A DNA stretch of 64,000 bases, from contig WHUX01000014.1 in the NCBI GenBank assembly GCA_015179025.1, positions 372,001 through 436,000 of the forward strand, written 5' to 3'. The notes under the pieces were generated by a model. That model did no database searches. It was not told the DNA's origin and was given only the letters and a program-made list of their open reading frames with translations. Positions within the stretch are counted from its first letter, which is position 1, and each line of letters begins with the position of its first letter. The stretch comes from Terfezia claveryi (lineage: Eukaryota; Ascomycota; Pezizomycetes; Pezizales; Pezizaceae). A program made the translations under genes and the position numbers. Below, in pieces: positions 45,662 through 57,182 of the stretch.

Positions 45662-46788
45662 GATCTTTCAATTTTACGCCTTGGCAATGCAAAATCTAGC
45701 CCGCATTTAAATGTCCTATCGAATCTCCATTAGGTCTCCATATATCCCTGCTCATAATTCTGCGACTATAATTAGGATCTCATGTTCACGTTACACGAAC
45801 AATTCAGCCGCCTCTGCATGCATGCTACACCGCCATCATGGCCCTAAATCTAAGGAAGGCTTTGAGATTGCAACCTGCAAACGATTGAGAAAGAAAAATG
45901 CCTGGCTACAAAAATCAGAGCGTGTCGCTGTGCATATCGATTCGACATGGCCGGACAGGCCCAAATCAAAATGGCATAGGGCCAATCATGAGTTACCTGA
46001 TAGTTGTGTTATATGGTCTAGCTGAAATGCACAAGACATGGGATCTACCGGTACCCAACATTTATAATGTGTCGGCTAGCAACTAATTGTACCCCATATA
46101 GCCTAGGTATTGTTATTATACTATTAATTGGAGCCTCTGCATGGTTTGTTTCCCCTATAGTATACACGCCTCTTAACAAACCTACAGTACGTAACGTCAA
46201 CCTTTAAGGCCTGGTTGGAAACCCAGGTATAAGTGTACTTCCACTACACCATTATTAGTATGCGTCCAATACACACCCTCGCTCCACACCTCTGATGGGA
46301 TCTCTGTGGGGTAACTCAGCCTTGTTCACAGTACCAGAACTCGGCACCGGCTTCCGCCAGACTTTTCCTCTTTTGTATTTAGGGAGTATGTAGCGATCAA
46401 CCTTAACCATAGTCCCGGAACGTACCCATTGTGTATTTATTTATGGCCCTCATGCTTGTCACGAAAACTGCAGAGTTGCCTAAGGCTTCTAAGGCTTCTG
46501 CGCTCCCTAGGCGTGCTAACTATTCGTAGGACAAACTTCAGACTAGGAAGTGGAGCGGGGCCTCACTTGACGTGCCATGCTTTCATGCCATGCTTTCACG
46601 AGTGAATAGTTCTCGCTCAGCCCCACCAGCGTCATCAATGAAAATACTATTTTACATTACTTGAGTATGTACATTTCAGCTCGATCGTATTCGAGCTTGT
46701 ATTATATTTGGCAATGGATCGCGACGTGTTCGCTTGTTATGCGTTAGCCTACTGACTTCCACAATCGCTAGCAGAGCTTTTAGGCCCC

Positions 46789-46821
46789 AGGGTATCGTAG
46801 CCAACCAGACTAGGGGTATCG
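46789..46821 (-). mobile_element. Ultra-short TAGTCTGG insertion, 15 bp
   Basis: Insert TAGCCAACCAGACTA (46798-46812) between AGGGTATCG and GGGGTATCG (8 of 9 identical). Confidence 0.75.
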
Positions 46822-47054
46822 ATATTAAGTATCAAGCAAAGGAGGACTAGCGGCAATAGCAACACTTTGGAGATCTGGGCATATCCGGAGATATCTGGAT
46901 ATCTAAGTAGTTGGCGGGGATATCAGGTAAGCAGGGTTAAAATAAGCGCGGTTTGACAAGTAGTGCTGTAGTACTAATATTCTCTTCGTGTTACAGTGAC
47001 ATCCTTCTATGGCTCAGTACACGGTATCTTTGTCCCGCAACTCACAGAAAACCT

Positions 47055-47098
47055 GATGTGATGTAGTCTCCATCAGACCCTCGTAGAGGGATGTGATA
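47055..47098 (+). mobile_element. Ultra-short TAGTCTC insertion, 26 bp
   Basis: Insert 47064-47089 (TAGTCTCCATCAGACCCTCG plus 6) between GATGTGATG and GATGTGATA (8 of 9). Nearly the same sequence as the insert at 43926. Confidence 0.75.
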
Positions 47099-49079
47099 TG
47101 GCGTACAAGCTCTTTATTCTGACTTGGCACGTATGCTAGCCTCATACTATGCATAGGACCTAAGATTCTTTCCTACGCTGGCCACGGAGTCGCTGCTTGT
47201 CCGGTATTCATTCAAAGTCCATCGTGCCTTACTGCACGCAGCACTTGAAATACCGTACAACAATGAACGTTCCTCTCCAGTACCATGGACTTTTTGAAGG
47301 GGATAATGTAACTGACGTGTCACAGGATGGTGAACTTCATCCCACGGCGCAGAGTATCATTAAGTACAAATCCATTGGTTTATAGTTAATCCCAGTCATA
47401 CTCGTGTTATATTCCAACCATAACCATAGATGGAAAATCTTTCATCAAAGGAGAATAAATTAGCACATAAGATATGTAGTAAAGCCGTTGCTTTAAGGCA
47501 TAGACTTTCACTTGGAAATATATTGACCGCATAGTTGATTCCAAGAATAAATATAAGTTGATCTACCGACATGGCATACTTCAATGCTTTGTTAATAATC
47601 AAATTCGGTCGGCGTGTTATAGGAAGAAACTTAACCTTGGTATGTCGAAAATAGGGAACAGACCTTGCTACACCTATGACCGTTGCTTGGTGCGAACTTA
47701 CCCAGGAGGTACGAGACCACCGGGGTCCTTTCATTTGGATAGAGATGAGGTGCTGCAGGAGGGTTACGCTCGTGGGAGTGCCGATTTGGGTCTTTCAGGT
47801 AGGAGGCGAGACTGGCAAGCCGCACCGATTTCCAGCCACGATTAAGTTCGCTGTCGGGAATTGCTGAAATCCGAATCAGAATACTCCTCAAAATACCTAA
47901 TCTCACTCCCACATGCACCCCTGGCGCCGGCAAAATTTTCCCGATCCCTCACAATTTCCCCATCAAATGACGATGACAGCCTGGAAAGATATACTCGCAC
48001 CTCCACGGGAGGAGTCATGCCAATCAGATTGTACCCCCCTACTCCACCCAATCAGGCTACTCACGAATCACATCGCTCATCCCCTCCCTTCCCCGCCCCC
48101 TTCCTTGGCAGGTTAACACGAAGGACAAGGTGTGGTTGTGCAACATAGGGAGGAAGAGGATTGCTACATGTGGTTGAAGCGAGGGAGGTAATGATAAGCA
48201 GAGACAAAGCGAAGGTATGATGTGGATTTGGGAAGGTGGTTCGATTGCTAGAAGGACAGGCGGGGTCAAGGAGTTGATAAGGGAGCTTAAGGACCTCTGA
48301 GGATGTGGGAGAAGATATAGGAGTGGGCGGTTGATGCTCTCGGTGGTGGAGTCATTGGGACAAAGTTGATTGTATATCAGAGCAGAGAGCTGCTGGGACG
48401 ACTCCAATGAACAATTAATTATATGAAGGAAAACGCCGGAATTGATTAAATGCAAGCGGAGAAGGTAAATTGAAAAGTGAATAAGACTCAGCACTAACTC
48501 TACTCTGATTGGAAATGGGAATTGTTTGAAGAGTTTCCTCAACCCACTCCGACTTAATTATTCCAACCCTGTGCCCCAGTCAACGGGGAATCCATGAAGC
48601 CGTCGATTCCTTCACAACAATGTAACAAATGTCCTCCCTCCCCCTCATGCATATTCTTCTCGGCTCCCCAATCAAGCTCCACCTTCCTGACTGGAGAAAG
48701 ATGAGAAAATAGCTATTGTGACACTAGCGTGTGCGAAGGGGTGGTTCGGATCGGAACGAGAAGGGGAAGAGAAGAGATCAGTGGCAGCCAGAAGCGGATA
48801 ACGGGCGTTGTGATAAGAGGATAATATATATCCATGTGTTGTTGCAGGCATTAGTGGTGCTTTATAACAAGGGACATCCGGACGAGGCGGGAGAGAGCGC
48901 ATGGTAACATATTTCTCTAGTGTCAAATAAGGCCCTCACATTTGTGAACTACCTAATTACCCCCAGTACGAACCTATTAACTCATGGGACGTTCCTCATA
49001 CAATGGTAATATATATGTTACGTTACCCTGAACTCCCCTGATCTGGTACACACTTCCTTTTTTGAATACAGTTGCAGCC

Positions 49080-49107
49080 AATCCTTATTAGTCTGGTTAA
49101 TCCTTAT
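49080..49107 (+). mobile_element. Ultra-short TAGTCTGG footprint, 10 bp
   Basis: TAGTCTGGTT (49089-49098) between perfect 9-bp AATCCTTAT repeats. The shortest member found. Confidence 0.8.
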
Positions 49108-49404
49108 TTCGTTCTAGGTTCATTACCCCCTGTTGTCGCAACATCATTTGTTTTTATCATTTGTTTTTAATGACTCACACCACATCGACGAACTAGACAT
49201 TCCCCCACCGATAACGTCCTCGGTATCACAGTCACACCGTATTTAGGATGGTACACAATTCTCTACCTCGTAATCTGGGTAATTCGCACACTACAGATGA
49301 CCCTGGACAAATGTCATAGGCTACCCTAAATTGGCCATTGCACCCTACTTATCGGCACATTGTAGGTAACATTCGTCAACCACAACCACAAACATGATGA
49401 CCGA

Positions 49405-50240
49405 TTAAGATACAAGAAAGAGACGTGAGTGCACAACAGTACAGAGGGTATGGATCATTGGATTCAATGCCCATGGAAAAAAAAAAGAGATCCCCCCGTA
49501 GTACAGTACAACGGGTAATTCAAGAATGGAATGCACAGCTAAAAGTAAGGCAGATTCACGCAGCGGCCGCCAAACAACTTTGTATTTGCCCGATAAGAGG
49601 AACTTATACTTGCTCTCCCTATGCCTGATTAAGCGAAATATGGCAGTATCCAGTCTAAATATTTTACCAGAAACAGTAGGCCGGATTTTAAGAGCAAATG
49701 GTCTTCGAGTCCACAAGAAACCATATATATCTACAGCTAGTCGACAAAAGGGGTTTCTTGGGCACGTAGTTATCGACATCTAACCATTTCTCAATAGCAG
49801 AAAAGAGTATGTACATATGCAATACATATTGAATTGTCGCCACGTGGTACGTCTGCTTAAATGTTTCATGCAAAGATATGCACTAACAATGTCCTCGATT
49901 TCCAAATTCAGAATATGAAGAAAGATTCATTGTTCTCCAGTATTAAAGGATGCATGTACATCAGTTATGTTTGGGAGAGCAGTTGGATATGGATATCATT
50001 CATCTTTAGTCCCAATACCGCAGCCGAAAGAACGAACTCATGATAAGAACCGATTGGGTTTGAACTCCAAGCAATATTGTGAGGAGGTTCTAGGACCATA
50101 TCTTATACCGCTCGCCACGGGGGCCCACAGACAGCCTTGGTCCCAGACCTCAATTTCATTGAAAATATTTGGGGTTTGTTCAAAAACAATCTCCGCAGGC
50201 AATGGAGAAATGTTTAAACCGTCCGCACAATGTGTTAAAG
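49405..50240 (+). pseudogene. Degraded Tc1/mariner transposase
   Basis: In shifting frames: a helix-turn-helix part (PRSTVQRVIQEWNAQLKV), then ILRANGLRVHKKPYISTASR, DWV-TPSNIVRRF near a conserved region, and finally PDLNFIENIWGLFKNNLRRQ, the PDLNPIEN(I/V)W block containing the third catalytic residue of Tc1/mariner. There are many stops and shifts, so it is inactive. Directly followed by the truncated Copia pol. Confidence 0.75.
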
Positions 50241-50524
50241 TAAATGTGAACGCACACATATCTCATAACCAGGCCACGCCGTGAACGTCACATACACCAC
50301 CTACGCAAATTACATTGATGAATTTTTGGTGGACCAAATTGTCCAATCCATATCATAAGAACATTAGCAACTTCAGTACTTTCTTTAGACTTTAAAGGAT
50401 AAGCACTAGAATATTTGCTAAAATGATCTCGTATATGTAAAATCCATTGGTATACTCCATTCGCATATCAATTAGATCAATTTGCACTCGATCCCAAAGA
50501 CCATTTACAACTATTGGTTGTAAT

Positions 50525-51268
50525 GGGCCATCCCAATCTGCTTATATCGACAAGATCCTCGAATGTTTCGGTATGAAGGACTGCAATCCCGTCACTCTTC
50601 CCCTTCATTCGAACCACGAGCTTCGGCAATGCACAGATTTTGACGAGATAACTGACATCTCCCTCTATCAACAAATCGTTGGCTCACTCATGTACGCTCT
50701 CAATGGTACACGACCTGACCCGGCTCACACCGCAACTCTCCTCTCACAACTCTCCCACAAACCTTCGATAGAACACCTTGGAGCAGTTAAAAGAGTCCTT
50801 TGCTACCTTAAAGACTTACCTTGACCTACAAACTCAGACAACCACTTGTACTCGAAGGGTTTACCCATTCAGACGTTGCTGGATGCCGAGATACTCGACG
50901 GTCAACCTCAGGGTATATCTTCAAGCTCGCCTCCTGCACTATATGTTGGAGATCACAGAAACAAAAATGCGTGAACAACCTCCATCACCGAAGCAGAATA
51001 CATTGCTGCTTCTACGTCATGCAAACACTAGATCTGGCTACAGAATGCACTTAACGAGCTATCCCTTAAAGAAGATATTCCTTCCGCCTTCAATCTCGGC
51101 TCCATTGACTTGTCCGAAAATCCTCGAATCTCTGACCGGTCAAAGCACATCGATGTTGCTTACCACTTCATACGCGAACTTATCACCTCTGGCAACACGC
51201 TATCGCACATCCCTGGAGATCGCAATCCAGCTGATATATGCACCAAGGCTATCCCTGGTCTTTCTTAA
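50525..51268 (+). pseudogene. Copia pol 3' fragment: RT end and RNase H
   Basis: SAYIDKILECFGMKDCNPV, then YQQIVGSLMYALNGTRPD, is the end of Copia reverse transcriptase. After a frameshift near 50820, DVAGCRDTRRSTSGYIFKLA and ICWRSQKQKCV belong to the RNase H domain. A third frame gives RSKHIDVAYHFIRELITSG and IPGDRNPADICTKAIPGLS with a stop at 51268, the typical Copia C-terminus. The 5' three-quarters are missing; the break falls next to the Tc1 relic. Confidence 0.85.
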
Positions 51269-51301
51269 AGAGTTAATCATGGGGTAACAAGTGAGAAGGG
51301 G

Positions 51302-51747
51302 CGTTGTAAATAACCATTCCGTACATAGCTAAGTGTCTTTGCTAGTTACTCATGCTGATACCTATTGCGAACACTTGCTACCTGCTAAACGGATGTATGT
51401 GTTATTTCTTCTCTTCACATGTGCACACATGGTTGTTCACATGTCCCCTACTATCTTCGCTTAATGGCATACGTACCAATAATCGTTGCATCCAGTTAAT
51501 GCGTGCGCATATGTTTTAACTGCTTATGCATGCACACGATATTACCCTTGTAGGTTATTTAGCTTAGACTGTCTTGCTCTATCTTTACCCTGATCTCGTA
51601 TCTATACTTTATACGACATATACACATATGCTTCTCAATAAGCTGCTCACATACTCGCATACTCGCACTCTCTGCTTTATTGCACTAATAGTCCACCGCT
51701 GCTTCCTCCGTTCTTCCGCAATACCTTCGCTCAGTAACCTCTCAATA
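51302..51747 (+). mobile_element. Copia 3' LTR
   Basis: Begins just after a purine-rich tract (GTGAGAAGGGG, 51291-51301) downstream of the Copia stop codon, and is collinear with the solo LTR at 15921-16463. First bases CGTTGTAAATAACC correspond to TGTTGAAATGACC of the solo LTR. End placed at ..CTCAATA. Confidence 0.8.
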
Positions 51748-52065
51748 ATGACGGGCCTTGAAGTGCGTTGAGACAGAATCCCGCTATCGCCAAGAATCAA
51801 AATATCGGTACACTTCATGCTACAGTGGCACTAAACCCATGGTTTCCAGCTTGGAGCGACAGAAGCACCTCACGAGTACGTCTAGGGGGTGGGGGGGGGG
51901 GGGTGTTCGCATTGTTTGTGCATTGATCCAAGGGTAGGGATCGAGACTGGCTCAGGGGCTGGATAATCAGCCGGGCTCGCCCTGGGTATGCGGTCCCTCG
52001 TCATAGGTTAGATCAATTTGAATACAAAGACTGAGTTATTTAAAAATGAAATCTAGGAACACCAC
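51748..52065. other. Short intergenic stretch
   Basis: Nothing recognised apart from a G-rich run at 51885-51903. Confidence 0.6.
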
Positions 52066-52169
52066 ATTTACGACTAGCCTCGTACCCAGGTTAATATTTT
52101 TGTAGTGTTCGTGACCTCACAACTCCCCCAAGAGACAACAGACTGGTTAGTACGAGGCTAAGCTACGAC
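52066..52169 (+). mobile_element. 86-bp MITE with perfect TAGCCTCGTAC / GTACGAGGCTA ends
   Basis: 52075-52160. The 11-bp terminal inverted repeat is perfect. Flanks ATTTACGAC and AGCTACGAC agree at 7 of 9. Same family as 25228-25310 and 20332-20370. Confidence 0.85.
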
Positions 52170-52783
52170 TAATATACCCAGATTTTGTACATATCGTTTG
52201 GGGACACCGCACTCCATTGACTCTAGCTTGCAAATTCCCCATGGACGAAGATTAATTGTTTTCAGGTGCAGAAATGGAAGGGTGAACAACATTAATTGTT
52301 TTACCGGTCCATAGCCGAATTTTCAAAACCATCTTTTCATGCGGAGGATTCTAGTCATGAATTTTCTAGCTGGGTAGCCTGCACTAGATTCCTTAGTCTA
52401 GCTCTGGGTCTTCCAGGCCCTCTATTTCTTAAGCAAGGCATGGTTAAGCCGGGGTTAAGGAAGAATATACATCCAAACAGCAAGATGATGGATACCCCTG
52501 TTGCATTACAAAATTCGCAACTGTCGGAGATGGAAATAGAGTGATCGACTGGCAACATGTCATGGACGAACTCAGAAATCTCAACATAGTCAAATTTTGT
52601 CTATTGAATACCAACACACCAATAACGCCTAAACGAAAACAACAAACACATGACAGAAAATATTCAAAACTGCGGCAGTGCAGATACCAAATTGAAAACA
52701 ATCGCCTTTGGGCCATCAACTAAAGGCTTAAGGTTTTCAAAGGAGCTGAATATATAGTCGAAACGAAAATTAGAGGCATGAGA

Positions 52784-53530
52784 TTAAAGGAACGACATTC
52801 CAAGAGCTACCACCACGGCCATCCCCGCAGGCAGAGCAGCATGCCTAACCACCACGGTCGCCGCTGCAGCCCCCGAGGACTGCGATGCCGATGGCTGATC
52901 CTTCATTTGGGTTGGTGTAGGCATCTGCAATGTCCTATTCGAGCCCAGTGTAGTCGCCGTCGTCTCATTCGAACCACCGGAGGGTGCGGTCAGGGTAGGA
53001 GTCGTTGTATCAGTCTGATTATTCGTCGAAGTTGTCTTCCAATTCGTCTTCGAGATTGACGGAATCACCGTCCTATTATCGGTTCTTTCCTTCTGGGATA
53101 ACTCAAAACTAGGCAACACTACCCCGCATACCCTTTCGGCAATGAAGCCAACTCCGAACAAGTCAAGTTCTCCCGTCAGATTTGATCCTTTACGAACACA
53201 CTTGACGCAATCCTCCAACTCCTGAAGTTGAGACTCTGAGCATGCGCAAGTTTTTAGCTTGGTGTTTTTGATGACATCCCCAAGTGGAGTAGCAGAGATG
53301 TTGGTGGCGTTGTGGTTGGCATCATACTTTCCCCAAATGCTGGGCTCGATACCTTCGAGGCAAGAGGTGATTTTGTACGTGTTAGGGCAGGTGCTGCCAG
53401 CAGCATTGCTGCAAACGAGGAAGGCGTCTGTGATGGCTTTGTCTCGAGCGCTCGAGGTAGTGTTTTGCGCGAAGCTGGTGGAGGTGATGACGGCTGAGAC
53501 AATAGCGACGAAGGTGAGTTTCGAGTACAT
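52784..53530 (-). CDS. Secreted Cys-rich, probably GPI-anchored protein, 248 residues
   Basis: Start chosen at ATG 53530, which opens a signal peptide (MYSKLTFVAIVSAVITSTSF); the frame is open 21 codons further upstream but that would bury the signal. The mature N-terminal half has eight Cys in the order LVC, STC, TSC, KTC, AC, EDC, VKC, RVC. A Ser/Thr/Asn-rich stalk (about 150-215) and a hydrophobic tail (PAGMAVVVALGMSFL) follow, as in GPI-anchored wall proteins. Eight Cys recalls CFEM domains, but the spacing does not fit well, so I leave the family open. A TATATA lies at 53807-53812 upstream. Confidence 0.8.
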   Translation of the reverse strand: MYSKLTFVAIVSAVITSTSFAQNTTSSARDKAITDAFLVCSNAAGSTCPNTYKITSCLEGIEPSIWGKYDANHNATNISATPLGDVIKNTKLKTCACSESQLQELEDCVKCVRKGSNLTGELDLFGVGFIAERVCGVVLPSFELSQKERTDNRTVIPSISKTNWKTTSTNNQTDTTTPTLTAPSGGSNETTATTLGSNRTLQMPTPTQMKDQPSASQSSGAAAATVVVRHAALPAGMAVVVALGMSFL

Positions 53531-53869
53531 CCTGGTTATGATGTTGGTGGGAATCGGAGTATTATTTTTCCGAATTGAATGGAATATTGACAATATGACT
53601 ATCGCAAGACTTGCTAGATGAAGTTGTGAATATCCAATTACTAACTAACAAGATAGTATTACGGAAGGAAGCAGAAAAGCGATCTAATCAAAGATGCGTT
53701 AAAATAGTGGAAGTCGAAATGATTATTCCTAAGCCCAAAAGACCTGATTAGAGAAAGCAAACAGCAACAACTTGGATTGGCAGAGAAGAGTAGTGCGAAG
53801 CTCGAATATATACTCTTTCGTTTACGGGTATCAATTCTTCTGTCACGCCCACAATGCCACATTCGCACT

Positions 53870-54172
53870 TTTTCTAGTCAGGTAATACTGGTGGCATGGA
53901 TGTACGTAAGTCTTATTTCATGAAATCCTTCAAGAAGAGGGCAGGCATAGAATGCTCGCAAGAAAAGAGGCGGCTCGGTAGCGAATTTCTTCTAGAAGGC
54001 GGCATCGAGCCCGGTACCTAGTCCTGAGGCATTGTTCGAGATTTTTCGTGCTGTCAAATTGGGCTGAAAATTAGCAAGGCCTAACTGCATACTACATACA
54101 ATAAGCGCTGAGGCTTGGCAAAATCTGAGGTTGTCAGGATAAGTCTCACTCAAGTTTCACATTGAGGATGCA
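53870..54172. other. Upstream region of the Cys-rich gene; nothing recognised
   Basis: No gene or repeat recognised. Confidence 0.6.
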
Positions 54173-54228
54173 GACAGCGGCTAGTTTTTTTTTTTTTTTT
54201 TTTTTTTTTTAAATGACAGTGGCTAGTT
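54173..54228 (-). mobile_element. Bare poly(A) insertion with 14-bp duplication
   Basis: A tract of about 24 T plus AAAT (54187-54214) sits between GACAGCGGCTAGTT (54173-54186) and GACAGTGGCTAGTT (54215-54228), 13 of 14 identical. This looks like a retroposition event that copied only the poly(A) tail. Confidence 0.75.
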
Positions 54229-54876
54229 AAGGACCTAAGAGTACCTGGAAAACCTGAATGACCTGCAAGAGGTACGGGTTTGGGGTTCTAGAATGAGCCG
54301 GTTTTCCCGTCACATTAGACGAACGCAGGAAAATCTCAACTTGCATGGCAAGAGTTAATGGAATACAAATCAGGAGTTGGCGGTATTTAGAGTAGTGGAG
54401 TGAGGGGATGTCGTTGGTTTGAAGATGGTCGGGGTTGATATTTGCAACTGGGAAAAATTAGGGTAGGATTGAGAGAGTATCTGACAGAAGTGATGGCGTA
54501 GTTGAAAGAAGTGGGTCAATCGGGTAGAAGTCGAGAAGGGTTGCGGATGGATTGGTTATTCCACAACTCATGCCTCTATTTCTTTGGATGCTAATGATTG
54601 ATTAGAATCAGCACATGTGGCTCTTACCTTTACCTTTAATTCTGGGAACATCAATCATGCGGCACATGAACATAATTTAAGATAGGTATAGGAGTATGGG
54701 ATACGATGCAGCGGTGGAGCAAAAGAAAGGACACGTTTACCCATGAAACGTCGGAAACGAGGGCACGTGGTCATCGGGAGCAGGAGAGCCTACTACCTAA
54801 ATAGGTAGTAGTTGTCTTAGTAGATGTAGCGCTAACCCCAGGTAGATCTTAGTCTGATAGGGTTGACTCAGTCACT

Positions 54877-55239
54877 AATTTTCGATGACGTTGTAAAGTT
54901 GCACATTCCATTGAACGTTATTTACAACTAATGTGAATCTTGCTAATTCCCCTAGGCATCAAGCCAGGATAGGTTTAGAAACTACATATACAGTAAACGT
55001 CTCCCCTCACTACTAATACTGCTATTACGGGATTGGAACTTTTCACAGCAATACTGTTCAACGCAACATACTCTTCAACGCAACATACTCCGCACACCGT
55101 GACAGTACGATAAATTTTCGATGACGTTGTGAAGTTGCACATTCCATTGAACGTTATTTACAACTATGTGAATCTCGTTGCGTTTGCTAATTCCCCAAGC
55201 CCACAGGATAGGTTTAGAAACTACATATACAGTAAACGG
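54877..55239 (+). repeat. Direct duplication of ~120 bp
   Basis: 54877-54999 and 55112-55239 share AATTTTCGATGACGTTGT, AAGTTGCACATTCCATTGAA and GGTTTAGAAACTACATATAC blocks. Small indels separate the copies. The spacer contains a short repeat CAACGCAACATACTC twice. Confidence 0.8.
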
Positions 55240-55299
55240 AATGGATCAATGTAAGCGAGCGTGTACACTAACTGTATATTCTCGCAGAGCAGATAGTTA

Positions 55300-55779
55300 T
55301 TCAGTATACTCCGCACACCGCGACAGTACGATATTACCCAGCATACCGCGATATTCCCGCTCTTACCATAATGTCAGTTGCAGAAGATAATGGCGTTATT
55401 GATTTGCCAGCAATTAAGCTGCGATGGAAGGCATTAAATGTATATGAGCTGCGCAATGATGCACTGTGTTTTATTGCTGGCAAAAATAATGATGGGAAAC
55501 GGGTGTTTTGGAGCATGATATATTTGATGTTCATCGCACATGTTCATGACACTTTACTGCATGCAAGAAAAGAACAAGAACAAGATTTATAGTACTATTG
55601 TTCAGAGGTATCATGGAATTTCTCGCAGGGAAGTCTGGGGTTTAATTGAACAAGTAGAGGTTTGCGCTTGTATAAAAATTAGACTCGGTTCTCACTCAAT
55701 TTTCCTTCATACATTGCTCATTGTACACATATATGCCATTCCGGAATGGACTGAATTCCGCAACGGACCAGAACATATA
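55300..55779 (+). mobile_element. TIR element, copy C, with an intact 73-codon frame
   Basis: Right end GCAACGGACCAGAACATATA matches copy A. The left TIR was not found, so this copy is probably truncated. The open frame 55371-55592 starts MSVAEDNGVIDLPAIKLRWK and contains VYELRNDALCFIAGKNNDGK and WSMIYLMFIAHVHDTLLHAR. Relative to copies A and B it lacks an internal block after DNGVID. The protein family is not recognised. Confidence 0.7.
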
Positions 55780-56129
55780 TACAGGAAGTCCACGGTAGAC
55801 TATTGGTCAGAGAAGGGAGAGGGCGTAAGTTTTTTTGCGTGAATACATATTTTGAATCTCTCATGTACGAAGGAAGGAGGTGTGTGAGAGTGGGGCGAGA
55901 GGTCTGGAACTTGACTTTGGATGGGAATTGTCAATATTTGGATGTGTAAGGAGTCGAGATATTCAAATTTTTGTTTTAGGAAGACCCTTGAATCTTTTGG
56001 GAAGCTGAGTGATTTTTACCTACTTAGTCTCTTAGCAGAATTGTCTCAGTGATATATTCATTTTTTTTGCGCTGAATAGCCATTAATATAGTGTTATGTG
56101 AGTCTAGATAAATAACTATACACCATATT

Positions 56130-56445
56130 ACTCTGCTTCAGTCCCAAAGGGTAGAGGAGTGGTAGATAATAAGGGCAGGGAATCCCCATGGGCGTTTTTG
56201 TGAGGATGGCATTCTTGGATTGAACCTTCAGTACTGGCCTGGGGGCATGGTCATTACTTGGGATAGCGACTGTAATCTTGGGAATTACAGTATCGGGAGG
56301 CTCTAAAAATTGGATTAAGAGAGGATGGAAACTAGTGCTGGGAGTCCTGTGACGAATACAAACTTTTGGAAGAAATTGCTGAGGTTGAGAGATGGGTCCC
56401 ATGTGCAGTTCTGGTAAAGTCCTAGGGAAAATGGAATGAAGATGA
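56130..56445 (+). pseudogene. Degraded partial copy of the RNase H gene at 57183
   Basis: Same orientation as the intact gene 1 kb downstream. Shared blocks include GGCATTCTTGGATTGA, GATAGCGA, TTGGGAATTA, TGGATTAAGAGAGGATGGAA, ACTAGTGCTGGGAG and CATGTGCAGTTCTGG. Several indels and substitutions destroy the frame. Confidence 0.85.
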
Positions 56446-56509
56446 CCTTGTTCCAGTTACTCCATTGAGTAGTGCTAGTGCTGCTGTAGGCTACAAGACA
56501 GTAACCACA

Positions 56510-56554
56510 CAGATAATCTACGAGAGGCTTGTGCCAACTAGACTACAGATAATC
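56510..56554 (-). mobile_element. Ultra-short TAGTCT insertion, 27 bp
   Basis: Insert 56519-56545 (TACGAGAGGCTTGTGCCAAC plus TAGACTA) between perfect 9-bp CAGATAATC repeats (56510-56518 and 56546-56554). Confidence 0.88.
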
Positions 56555-56882
56555 ACGGATATGATAACTGATATGATATACATCAATATACCCTTGGATC
56601 ACCGCATGTAAATCTAACATTTCAATGCATACTCACCGGTTGAGGGCATGTCAGACTCCACAGAAGGCCTGCAACCAGTGGAGGTAAAAGGCAGCTATCT
56701 CCTTATATATAAGTCTCTTAATGAATGGATTTCTTTAGGCGGTTACCTTCGGTATTGTACCATAATCTTACTTTTCTTTATATACTTCCTCAAAAGTTCG
56801 ATTTATAGAACCAACCTTTTCCATTCACATGGTGTGGTGAAAATTGACCACGGCATGCGTAATGACAATATAATCTATGTGG

Positions 56883-56926
56883 GTAAAATGTTAGTCTGGT
56901 TGGCACAACGACCTCTAGTAAAATGT
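56883..56926 (+). mobile_element. Ultra-short TAGTCTGG insertion, 26 bp
   Basis: Insert 56892-56917 (TAGTCTGGTTGGCACAACGA plus CCTCTA) between perfect 9-bp GTAAAATGT repeats. Confidence 0.88.
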
Positions 56927-57182
56927 ACCCTCAAAGGTTATGCTCCAATTTTTACCAATTCACTTAATTGCTGGCGATGATACCCTAGCCGCGTTAATTT
57001 GAGTACGCCAAGATGAGGTTTAGCCCTTAGGCTTCCGCACAAATGCTAGACCTGTATCTACACTGAGTGCCAAGGAATTGTCTCATCAGTGCGTAATAAG
57101 TTGCCCCCGATCTTCCACCACATATCGATATCCTAACCCTAGACAGCACGTCGTAAAGGTCTATCCCTCGCAGCTACTCATC

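Larger units (their letters stand above)
45000..49404. other. Long gene-poor region with four ultra-short insertions
   Basis: No gene I can support. Opposed frames at 47842-48148 and a 161-residue minus frame at 48057-48542 are unconvincing. Individual insertions are listed separately. Confidence 0.45.

Noticed and set aside
48057..48542. 161-codon minus-strand open frame
   Set aside because: Low-complexity Leu/Ser/Pro composition with opposed open frames; no start context or family.
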